64,000 nucleotides of DNA, taken from positions 1 to 64,000 of the forward strand of contig JAFGOZ010000524.1 in the NCBI GenBank assembly GCA_016926235.1, written 5' to 3'. A program made the position numbers and the translations under genes. Position 1 is the first letter of the stretch, and the number at the start of each line of letters is the position of its first letter. The stretch is from Bacteroidales bacterium (GTDB taxonomy: Bacteria; Bacteroidota; Bacteroidia; Bacteroidales; UBA10428). Positions 1-7,336 of the stretch are shown piece by piece. The notes below the pieces were generated by a model. It saw only the letters and a program-made list of their open reading frames with translations. It did no database searches and was not told the DNA's origin.

Positions 1-237
1 ATGATTATAAGCGAAAATCATCCGCTCAGGTAAAAGCTTCGTGGATGTTCCATCTGACCATTAAAAATAAATTATAAACAGATGAAATATAATTGTTCTG
101 ATATTAAACCTCCACTCATTGGTTCCCGCAAAGAACGTAAAGCTGCCTATGCTTGCACACCGGCAATCAAACATAACGCAAAAAACGCAAAGCCTCCTGG
201 CAGAAAAGCGTTAAAAGCACTTACAGGGCTTAATATT

Positions 238-331
238 AATAACCCCGGGCAACGCCCCGGGATTAGATTACCCCTGATAAAACCGCGCCATCTGCAGACC
301 AAAATCCGGGTAATATTTTTACATGGCGCGG
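238..331. repeat. REP-like inverted repeats in the left intergenic stretch
   Basis: The first 411 bases hold no convincing gene. Two inverted repeats are visible. One is a GC-rich hairpin with arms AACCCCGGG (241-249) and CCCGGGATT (about 255-263). The other has perfect 9-bp arms, CCGCGCCAT (283-291) and ATGGCGCGG (323-331), around an A/T-rich loop. They resemble the dispersed palindromic elements common between Bacteroidota genes. A reading frame at 82-408 crosses both repeats and has no protein-like composition. Confidence 0.5.
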
Positions 332-411
332 AATTGATACTACAGCCAATTGGAGCTTCCTTAGATTTTCAGGCAGATATTATTTTTCACCCAATAATCC
401 CAAATTAACCC

Positions 412-1356
412 ATGCCCTACCCCTGGAACCATAGCAGAAGATTTAACAGTTATACCCAATACATGCGTGGGTTATTCGGCGACCGGGTACAAAAGCTCAC
501 CCTCGATGCAGGCTTTACATGCCCAAATCGTGATGGAACAGTGAGTACAGGAGGATGCACATATTGCAATAATGATGCCTTTAATCCTTCCTATTGTGTT
601 CCTGAAAAGTCGATTACCCAGCAAATAATGGAAGGAATACTTTTTCATGAAAAACGATACCGGGAAGCCAATCAATACATGGCATACTTCCAGGCATACT
701 CAAACACGTATGCCCCTTTAGAAACACTCAAATCAAAATATGAGGAGGCTCTGTCACAACAAGGAGTTATCGGTCTTGCTATTGGCACACGACCCGACTG
801 CATTGACGAAGAAAAACTGGAATATCTCCGTGAATTATCCAAAACCTACTACATAATTGTAGAGTATGGCATAGAATCATGCTATAACAAAACACTGGAG
901 TTGATAAACCGTGGCCATACTTTTGAAAAAGCAGCCGAAGTCATTGAGATGACTGCTTCATATAATATAAAAACCGGTGCTCATTTAATCCTTGGCCTTC
1001 CGGAAGAAACAAGGGAAATGATGCTTGAAGAGGCAAAAATACTATCATCCCTCCCTCTTAATAATCTGAAACTTCATCAATTGCAAATTGTAAAAGGCAC
1101 AAAAATGGAAGCTGATTATAAAGACCACCCTGATCATTTTCATTTTTTTTCGATAGATGAATATATTGAGCTGGTTGTAGACTTTGCCGAATTGCTAAAT
1201 CCTGATATAGTATTGGAACGCATCGCAGGAGAAACGGTAATAACACATCTTACCGGCCCAAGCTGGGAAAACTTAAGATATTACCAGGTTTTAGCTGCAT
1301 TCGAAAACAGGATGAAAGCCAGGGATACCTGGCAGGGAAAATTATGGAAGGAATGA
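412..1356 (+). CDS. TIGR01212/YhcC-type radical SAM protein
   Basis: A 314-residue radical SAM enzyme of unknown substrate, in the family related to E. coli YhcC and distantly to Elp3. The cluster-binding cysteines appear to be C37, C49 and C52, in the stretch CPNRDGTVSTGGCTYC with the C-x11-C-x2-C spacing of this family. Further family landmarks are IGTRPDCID near residue 125, the VEYGIES segment near 152 and GLPEET near 193. The length is normal. The ATG follows the upstream gap directly. It stands alone on the plus strand, about 150 bp before the nuclease gene, and a palindromic element lies between. The reaction cannot be deduced; a role in RNA or cofactor modification is only family-level inference. 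Confidence 0.85.
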   Translation: MPYPWNHSRRFNSYTQYMRGLFGDRVQKLTLDAGFTCPNRDGTVSTGGCTYCNNDAFNPSYCVPEKSITQQIMEGILFHEKRYREANQYMAYFQAYSNTYAPLETLKSKYEEALSQQGVIGLAIGTRPDCIDEEKLEYLRELSKTYYIIVEYGIESCYNKTLELINRGHTFEKAAEVIEMTASYNIKTGAHLILGLPEETREMMLEEAKILSSLPLNNLKLHQLQIVKGTKMEADYKDHPDHFHFFSIDEYIELVVDFAELLNPDIVLERIAGETVITHLTGPSWENLRYYQVLAAFENRMKARDTWQGKLWKE

Positions 1357-1397
1357 TATATTGATTTTTTGTAAATTTTAAAGAATGACTGAATATA

Positions 1398-1485
1398 TGT
1401 GGCTAAAGCCAAAATCCAGGAAAAATTATTGCCGTAGGCTTAAGCCAACGGCAATAAATAAAACTTTTCTTTGGACTTTAGCCCC
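1398..1485. repeat. Nested REP-like palindrome
   Basis: An almost perfect 32-bp palindrome at 1426-1457 has arms TTATTGCCGT and ACGGCAATAA and a centre built on GGCTTAAGCC. It sits inside weaker outer arms, GGCTAAAGCC (1401-1410) and GGACTTTAGCC (1473-1483). The inner stem could terminate the radical SAM transcript, but it has no long T tract, so a dispersed REP-type repeat is the better description. Confidence 0.6.
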
Positions 1486-1502
1486 ATAACTATATAAACA
1501 TA

Positions 1503-4355
1503 ATGAAACCATTTTTAGCAGAAGTTTCTGAACATATTTACAAAACCCATGCAAACATCCTGGAGGATTGCCTGCTGGTATTTCCTAACCGGAGAGCCGC
1601 CATATTCCTTACACAGTACCTGGGAAAAATACTTGAAAAACCGATATGGATGCCCAGGATGACAACTATTAACGAATTTATCACCGAGACCGGGAATATG
1701 CAGGTGGCAGATGATCTGTTGTTAAACTTCGATTTGCACAAGATATACAATAAAGTAAAAAAGTCGAATGAAAGCTTTGATGAATTCTACTCATGGGGAG
1801 AAATACTGCTAAGTGACTTTGATGACATTGATAAATACCTTATTAATCCCCATGACCTGTTTCAAAATCTGGCTTCATTAAAGGAAATTGAAAATAAATT
1901 CGACTTTCTAACAGAAGAACAGATTAAAATCATTACAACATTCTGGAAGAGCTTTGATCCTGAAAAGTACTCAAACCAGCAAAAAGATTTTATTGAAATT
2001 TGGGAAGTACTGGAACAAATCTATATAGAATTTAATATCCTGTTAAATGAAAAGCACCTTGCCTATGAAGGGATGGTATTTCGTAAGGTGGCTGAAAAAA
2101 TTAAAAGTGGTAATCACCTGGGAATTCCCTACAAAAAAGTATTCTTTGTAGGATTTAATGCCCTCAACAAATGTGAAGACATAATCTTTCATTACCTCAA
2201 GAAGGAAGGATTAGCTGAATTTTACTGGGACTACGACCAATACTATCTGACAAATGAATACCATGAAGCCGGAACATTCATTAGAGAGAACATAAAAAAA
2301 TATCCTTCTCCCCTCTCCCCTGATCTGTTTATTAATTTAACCGGAGATAAAAATATTGAGGTAATATCCTGTGCGTCCCATACAGGGATGGTAAAATCAG
2401 CAGGGAATATCCTTGTAGAAATTTCCCAAAATAATCCAAAAAAGGATTATATAAGCACAGCTATCGTCCTGGCTGATGAATCCATGCTTATTCCTGCATT
2501 ACACGCAATACCTGATGCAATAGACAAGGTAAACATTACTATGGGATTCCCTTTTGCTCAATCGCCTGTATATGGATTTCTTGAAATGCTTTTCAATTTG
2601 CAAAAGACTATGCGGATAGTCAGGGGTGAACAGTGCTTTTACCACCAACATGTAATCGAAGTCATTGATCATCAACTCATCCATGAAAAAACAACAAGAA
2701 GCAGGGAAATTAAGAATAGTATAATCCAAAACAACCGGATATATATCCCTGCCAAAGAATTTCAAAATGATAGTATTCTGAATAAAATATTCATTCCTAT
2801 GGATAAAACCCCTGAAATGGGCCGATATCTGCTTGAGATAACTTTGCTATTACTTGAAAATACGCTCGAAGAAAACACAAACAATCAATTAATGCATGAA
2901 TTCCTGTATTTTCTTTATACAGGCATTAACCGCCTCGATGAGATAATACGCGACCAAAACACTGAACTAAGTAAAGAAACCTATATACGCATATTACGCC
3001 AGATTGTTAAAAGTATTAAAATTCCTTTTACCGGCGAACCCCTGGCAGGACTGCAGATAATGGGTATCCTGGAAACCCGTGCACTGGATTTTGAAAACCT
3101 GATCATGCTGTCTGTTAATGAAGGGATAATTCCTAAAGCTTCGCAAACCCCGTCATTTATCCCACATAACCTCCGTAAGGCATTTGGCCTGACTGCACTT
3201 GACCACCAGGATTCCATTTATGCATTTCATTTTTACAGGTTGCTGCAACGGGCAAAAAATGTTACACTGCTATACAATTCGAGCGCCGAAGGAGTAAAAA
3301 GCGGGGAAATGAGCCGCTTCATCTACCAGTTAAAATATGAACCGGCCTTTAAAATAAATGAAAGCACCATTACCTACAATCTGGTAATAAATCCTAATCC
3401 TCCGATAGTAATTGAAAAGAATAAAGAAATCATGGAGGTTTTAAATCAATACACTGAATTAAGCCAGGGAAAAAAATATCTTTCTCCAAGTGCCATCAAC
3501 ACCTTTCTTGACTGTTCACTGAAATTCTACTTTAACTATATTGCCGGTCTTGAAGAGGCCGAAACAATTACTGAAGAAGTGGATGCCCCGGTGTTTGGAA
3601 ATATTTTTCACAGACTGGCCAATCTGGTGTATAAATCATTTAATAATAAACTTATATATAAAGATGACCTGATATCTCTGGGCAAAGACAAAGAAAAGAT
3701 AAACCAACTGATCCTTCAGGCATATTCCGACGAATATTTTAAAATACCGGTAACTGATGAACAGGAACTGGCAGGGAGAAACATATTAATTAAAGAGGTC
3801 TTGGCAAAATATATACACCAGTTATTACAAATTGACACTAACTATACTCCTTTGGAAATAGTTGCCATGGAAGACTCTTACACTATGAACCTGCCGGTTA
3901 ATGTAAACAATAATACAATCAATATACAACTTGGTGGAAAAATAGACCGTGTGGATAAAGTAAATGGCATTACCCGTATAATAGACTATAAAACTGGAAA
4001 TGATAAACGATCTTTTAAACAACTGGCCGACCTGTTTCATTATGGTGATAAAAACCGCAACAAAGCTGCTTTTCAGCTCGGGCTTTACAGCCTCCTTTAC
4101 CAGGCCAAAACTGGAGACAATTCTCCCTTACAACCCGGTCTCTACCTGGTAAAGAAATTTTTTGAAGATAATTTTGATTACCGGATAACGCAAGACAAAG
4201 AACCGATTGAGGATTTTAATAATCTGAAAGAAGAATTTATCCAGCATCTAACCGAAATACTTGTCCATCTCTTCAATCCTCATACAGATTTCAAGCAGAC
4301 CGAAGAAGTGAAATTTTGCGAATATTGTGCATATAGTGGAATTTGCGGGAGATAG
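1503..4355 (+). CDS. AddB-like PD-(D/E)XK nuclease/helicase-fold protein
   Basis: A 950-residue protein of the kind annotated in Bacteroidota as PD-(D/E)XK nuclease family, the probable AddB-type partner of an AddA helicase-nuclease in double-strand-break end resection. The N-terminal half (VFPNRRAAIFL near residue 27) looks like a degenerate UvrD-type helicase fold. The C-terminal third is a RecB-type nuclease, with GNIFHR near 700, GGKIDRVD near 815 and IIDYKTG near 828 giving the acidic and lysine active-site positions. One cysteine near 671 (FLDCSLKFYF) and the C-x2-C-x5-C ending (about 939, 942, 948) match the AddB iron-sulfur staple. The addA partner is not seen in the window. The gene overlaps nothing real. 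Confidence 0.85.
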   Translation: MKPFLAEVSEHIYKTHANILEDCLLVFPNRRAAIFLTQYLGKILEKPIWMPRMTTINEFITETGNMQVADDLLLNFDLHKIYNKVKKSNESFDEFYSWGEILLSDFDDIDKYLINPHDLFQNLASLKEIENKFDFLTEEQIKIITTFWKSFDPEKYSNQQKDFIEIWEVLEQIYIEFNILLNEKHLAYEGMVFRKVAEKIKSGNHLGIPYKKVFFVGFNALNKCEDIIFHYLKKEGLAEFYWDYDQYYLTNEYHEAGTFIRENIKKYPSPLSPDLFINLTGDKNIEVISCASHTGMVKSAGNILVEISQNNPKKDYISTAIVLADESMLIPALHAIPDAIDKVNITMGFPFAQSPVYGFLEMLFNLQKTMRIVRGEQCFYHQHVIEVIDHQLIHEKTTRSREIKNSIIQNNRIYIPAKEFQNDSILNKIFIPMDKTPEMGRYLLEITLLLLENTLEENTNNQLMHEFLYFLYTGINRLDEIIRDQNTELSKETYIRILRQIVKSIKIPFTGEPLAGLQIMGILETRALDFENLIMLSVNEGIIPKASQTPSFIPHNLRKAFGLTALDHQDSIYAFHFYRLLQRAKNVTLLYNSSAEGVKSGEMSRFIYQLKYEPAFKINESTITYNLVINPNPPIVIEKNKEIMEVLNQYTELSQGKKYLSPSAINTFLDCSLKFYFNYIAGLEEAETITEEVDAPVFGNIFHRLANLVYKSFNNKLIYKDDLISLGKDKEKINQLILQAYSDEYFKIPVTDEQELAGRNILIKEVLAKYIHQLLQIDTNYTPLEIVAMEDSYTMNLPVNVNNNTINIQLGGKIDRVDKVNGITRIIDYKTGNDKRSFKQLADLFHYGDKNRNKAAFQLGLYSLLYQAKTGDNSPLQPGLYLVKKFFEDNFDYRITQDKEPIEDFNNLKEEFIQHLTEILVHLFNPHTDFKQTEEVKFCEYCAYSGICGR

Positions 4356-4416
4356 AAAAATAATAGATAACTATATAATTTGGCAAATATTAAAAACAAA
4401 TGAAATAAAAAAACTT

Positions 4417-4938
4417 ATGGGAAATACGCAAGACAACTCAAATGAAGCATTTAGAAATTTTGTAGAAAAATATCTAGAAAAAATCCTTCTGTTTCGAAAA
4501 GCATCAGTGCTTATTCTTTTAATTGGTGTTTTATTAAATATTTTAGAGCAATCTATTTCAAAACCTATTCTTATAATTGGATCAATAAGTACAGCAATTA
4601 TCTACTATTTACTAGTATATAAGAAACATGAAAAGCATGTTATAGAGTCCACAAATATATTGAATTCTGAAGGTTTTATTGATTTCATACGAAGACTTCA
4701 AAAGCTATCAATTAGTGCATCAGCTGCGGCTATGTTAGGTTTGGTTATAAATTTTAAGAATCACAATCCTATGTTGATATGCGGTGGTATTACATTAATA
4801 ATAGTGCTTATTCTAAGTCTGATTATTCCTTTGAAAGAAAGATATTCAATATATAATAGTACCTTTTATATTGAAATCATCGTTAGCTTAATATTCTTAA
4901 TCTATTTAGGAATGGTTGAATATCATATTATGCCGTGA
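4417..4938 (+). CDS. Small multi-pass membrane protein, unknown function
   Basis: I do not recognise this 173-residue protein. It has a charged N-terminus (about 25 residues) and then four to five hydrophobic segments: VLILLIGVLLNIL, PILIIGSISTAIIYYLLVY, a weaker one at ISASAAAMLGLVI, MLICGGITLIIVLILSLII and IIVSLIFLIYLGMV. An in-frame ATG exists at 4327, but it lies inside the nuclease gene and would add 30 residues without membrane character. The ATG at 4417, 61 bp after the nuclease stop, is preferred. Codon use is more A/T-rich than that of its neighbour, and the gene borders a repeat/transposase region, so it may be accessory. Confidence 0.6.
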   Translation: MGNTQDNSNEAFRNFVEKYLEKILLFRKASVLILLIGVLLNILEQSISKPILIIGSISTAIIYYLLVYKKHEKHVIESTNILNSEGFIDFIRRLQKLSISASAAAMLGLVINFKNHNPMLICGGITLIIVLILSLIIPLKERYSIYNSTFYIEIIVSLIFLIYLGMVEYHIMP

Positions 4939-4983
4939 TAACAATTATAACATTTAAATCTAACCTAACTAAAATAATATTTA

Positions 4984-5083
4984 CTCCCCAAAAAAAACTT
5001 TGCCCGACAAGATAAATTTCTATATTTTCGTTAATTAGGTAAATAAAGGTATTTATGCGTAAAAAATGAAATTTATGATGAAA
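4984..5083 (+). promoter_or_regulatory. Promoter-leader, copy A of a duplicated 100-bp segment
   Basis: It contains a well-formed Bacteroidota promoter: TTTG at 4999-5002, 20 nt, then TATTTTCG at 5023-5030. The leader continues to an ATG at 5055 that opens only a four-codon frame (MRKK, stop). About 100 bp of this sequence recurs at 5941-6043. Downstream of the match, copy A runs straight into REP-like repeats and the minus-strand transposase, so its original gene seems to be missing. Confidence 0.6.
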
Positions 5084-5105
5084 GTAAAAACACACCAATA
5101 TTACT

Positions 5106-5807
5106 AGCTCCAGTGGAGTGTAACATTTATAAATTGTGTCAATTATATATTGAGTCCCGGAGGGACGGTAACCTTTGTAGATAAAAGCGCCGCGATATTT
5201 CAAGCTCCAGGGGAGCGTAACAACAGTTCTTATTCAATCCATTTGAATAAATAATCAGGGTTGTATCCAATTTCAAATTCTTTCAGAAAATCCAGGTATT
5301 CCTCACGAAACGACATTGCCCTATGATGTTGGCGTTGGTTGAGGATATATTTAACAACATTATCTAACTGGGATTTCGAATATGAAAATGCACCATATCC
5401 TTCCTGCCATGAAAACTTGAATTTTATTAATCTTTCATTATTAATAAAATGCGTTGTGCTGGTTTTTATCTCTTTCACCAAATCAGAGAGGGCTATTGCA
5501 GGGTTCTGCCCAATCAGGATATGTATATGATCTGGCATGCAATAAATTGCGAGTGGTTTACTTTTCTGATTACTTATGCAACCACACATATATTTTTCAA
5601 TTCGCACCCTGATTGATTCATGGATCATATTCTCCCTGCTTTGTACTGCAAATACAAGTTGGGTTAACAATTGTGTGTAGGTATTGGCCATTTTAATCTT
5701 GATTAATTTAAAAACACATAAATATAATCAATTAATGTAACGCTCCTAACGGAGCTTAACCAACCATAATACTATTTTCCTACAAAGGTTACCGTCCCTC
5801 CGGGACT
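5106..5807. mobile_element. IS200-like/REP-associated transposase element with inverted REP flanks
   Basis: The transposase gene is bracketed by inverted copies of a 28-bp sequence, at 5153-5180 and in reverse complement at 5780-5807. Each copy contains the palindrome GTCCCGGAGGGAC. A second REP type with the core AGCTCC-GGAGYGTAAC occurs at 5106-5124 and 5201-5221 on the left and inverted at 5735-5758 on the right. This REP-transposase-REP layout is known for REP-associated tyrosine transposases. No target-site duplication is expected for such elements and none was identified. Confidence 0.7.
5230..5691 (-). CDS. IS200/IS605-like HUH transposase (Y1 type)
   Basis: A 153-residue single-strand DNA transposase of the Y1/HUH class, full length for the IS200 family. 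The metal-binding HUH motif is H55-I-H57 in MPDHIHILIG. The nucleophile is most likely Y115 in NVVKYILNQ, with Q119 in the same helix. Such enzymes cut and rejoin single-stranded DNA at hairpins, and the REP-type hairpins on both sides are the likely substrates. The reading frame is intact, so the protein may be active. It may be a domesticated RAYT maintaining REP sequences rather than a mobile IS. Deciding between these needs the copy number of the gene and of the repeats in the genome. Confidence 0.85.
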   Translation of the reverse strand: MANTYTQLLTQLVFAVQSRENMIHESIRVRIEKYMCGCISNQKSKPLAIYCMPDHIHILIGQNPAIALSDLVKEIKTSTTHFINNERLIKFKFSWQEGYGAFSYSKSQLDNVVKYILNQRQHHRAMSFREEYLDFLKEFEIGYNPDYLFKWIE

Positions 5808-5940
5808 GACTTAACAAGGATTCCTTTTTGAGAAGAAATAATGATAATTATTTATTAAGCGTTTCATCTTTTTTTGATGTGTTTGCCCTGTGAAAGGCTT
5901 CAGAGACCTGTCAGGTGTTCATTTAAATAAAAAATTAACC

Positions 5941-6043
5941 TTCCCTCAAAAAAAAACGTGCCCAATAAAATAAATTTCTATATTTTCGTTAATAGATAAA
6001 TAAAGGTATTTATGCGTAAAAAAAAGAAATTGAAAATGAAAGA
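5941..6043 (+). promoter_or_regulatory. Promoter-leader, copy B of the duplicated segment
   Basis: It matches 4984-5083 with few changes. The -7 element TATTTTCG (5981-5988) is kept at the same 20-nt spacing, but the -33 element is CGTG (5957-5960) instead of TTTG. The ATG at 6012 opens a 15-codon frame (MRKKKKLKMKDKGTG) and then stops. The 21-bp repeat array begins immediately afterwards. The segment is the nearest plausible promoter for the gene at 6283. Confidence 0.5.
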
Positions 6044-6045
6044 TA

Positions 6046-6240
6046 AAGGAACAGGATAATATCCTTAAGGAATAGAAGAATGGCTTTAAGGAACGAAAGA
6101 ATGCCCTTAAGGAATAACAAAACCTCCTTAAGGAACAGGTAACGTGCAATAAGGAACCCACAACGCCTCAAAAGGAACAGGAAAACAGCCATAAGGAACA
6201 CGCGAATGCCAATAAGGAACAGGCAACAATCCGTAAGGAA
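6046..6240 (+). repeat. 21-bp (7-codon) tandem repeat array
   Basis: The hexamer AAGGAA recurs at exactly 21-bp intervals, starting at 6046, 6067, 6088, 6109, 6130, 6151, 6172, 6193, 6214 and 6235. The bases between are only loosely conserved. Read in the frame of the gene at 6283, the units give KE-x5 heptads (KEQENSH, KEHANAN, KEQATIR). The first units carry stop codons, and the frame stays open from about 6130 into the downstream gene. Exact 21-bp phasing with diverged sequence suggests past selection as protein, or repeat expansion in codon units. On the minus strand the same DNA reads as Leu/Phe-rich heptads, which I regard as a shadow. Confidence 0.8.
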
Positions 6241-6282
6241 CTTGCACTATATTGTTATTTATTAATTAAAACTATTTTTATT

Positions 6283-6942
6283 ATGGCAACAAAAAGATCA
6301 AAATCAGAAGCAGCTACTTTGGAACGGTACAGGGTTTCATTAGACAATGCAGAAGCACACAATGAAATTAAGACCGCATTGGACGAATTGGGTATGGATT
6401 CCGATGAAATCAAAAAAGGGAAAAACCTGTTTAACACAACACGAAAAGCTTATGATGACAACAAACTGGAAGATAATGAAACATCAGAAGCTTACAAGGC
6501 CTACTCTGATAAAAAGGAACGGCTGGCTGAAATCTACAATATGCACCGCAAAAAAGCCAAGGTGATATTCCGTAAAGACCCTGTTACCCTTGAAAAACTG
6601 GATATCGATGGCAGCATTCCCGAATCCCATATAAAATGGATCGAAATGGTAAAAAAATTCTACTCAGTGGTACTGGCCGATTCTGATATACAATCAAAGC
6701 TGACCCGGTTAAAAATCTCTGTAAACGATCTGAAAAACGCTCAGAAATTAATTAACGAGGTTGAGACAACCCGTTCAGCTTACCTGAAAGAAAAAGGGGA
6801 ATCGCAGGAAGCTACGCAAATTAAAGACAAAGCCTTTGCCCTCCTTGACGACTGGATGAGCGAATTTTATGCCATTGCCCGTATTGGCCTCGAAGACAAA
6901 CCTCAATTACTCGAGGTGCTCGGCATAATTGTAAGAAACTAA
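6283..6942 (+). CDS. Conserved helical Bacteroidota protein, unknown function
   Basis: A 219-residue, highly charged and probably all-helical protein without signal peptide or membrane segment. It begins MATKRSKSEAATLERYRVSLDN. It resembles a family of uncharacterised Bacteroidota proteins with the same start and a DELG-DSDEIKKGK-LF-TRKAYD pattern, but I know no function for them. The ATG at 6283 is chosen because no earlier start exists in the open frame, although that frame continues upstream through the 21-bp repeat array without a stop back to about 6130. A terminator follows directly, so it is a single-gene unit. Confidence 0.7.
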   Translation: MATKRSKSEAATLERYRVSLDNAEAHNEIKTALDELGMDSDEIKKGKNLFNTTRKAYDDNKLEDNETSEAYKAYSDKKERLAEIYNMHRKKAKVIFRKDPVTLEKLDIDGSIPESHIKWIEMVKKFYSVVLADSDIQSKLTRLKISVNDLKNAQKLINEVETTRSAYLKEKGESQEATQIKDKAFALLDDWMSEFYAIARIGLEDKPQLLEVLGIIVRN

Positions 6943-6967
6943 TTTGTACTTTTCAATAACTTGCATC

Positions 6968-7004
6968 AGGGGCATATTGAATTTGATATTGCCCCTTTTG
7001 TCTT
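6968..7004 (+). terminator. Intrinsic terminator after the 219-residue protein gene
   Basis: Stem AGGGGCA (6968-6974) with TGCCCCT (6990-6996), extended by weaker A/T pairs, followed by a short T-rich stretch. It closes the upstream single-gene unit. Nothing else is evident in 7005-7336 beyond A/T-rich leader sequence for the lyase gene. Confidence 0.7.
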
Positions 7005-7336
7005 AATTTTTCAAAATCGTAAATAAATTTTTGAAATATTCCTCTCACATATCCATTAAATCAAAAATTTATTTATATTTATAACCACCAATCAAACCAC
7101 CCATTGCTTTAAGTGTTTAATTCTGCGAGAATTAAACACAAAAGGTTTTTATCATTACTAATTTTTACTTTCATACTATGAATATGATTGTATTATATAA
7201 ACCCCGACAATGAACCAAACGCATCACTCTATAAAAGAAAAATCCCTTTCCAAAACGTTTTTCCAACAAAACAGCCACCAATTAACCAATAATCAATATA
7301 TCCTCAAATCAAATTTTAACCTAAAACCTAACCAAA

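Noticed and set aside
1..77. Possible 3' end of a gene entering from the left
   Set aside because: One frame is open from base 3 to a TAA at 75-77, but 24 residues without any recognisable motif are not enough to support a partial gene.
82..408. Plus-strand 108-residue open frame
   Set aside because: It runs through two GC-rich palindromes, has no recognisable domain and an unnatural composition; it is best explained as chance in a repeat region.
5946..6201. Minus-strand Leu/Phe-rich frames opposite the 21-bp array
   Set aside because: They are the reverse reading of AAGGAA-based repeats; the promoter-leader in front of the array points to the plus strand.
6046..6240. Second possible CRISPR-like array
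   Set aside because: The repeated core is only six bases at a 21-bp period, with no spacer structure.
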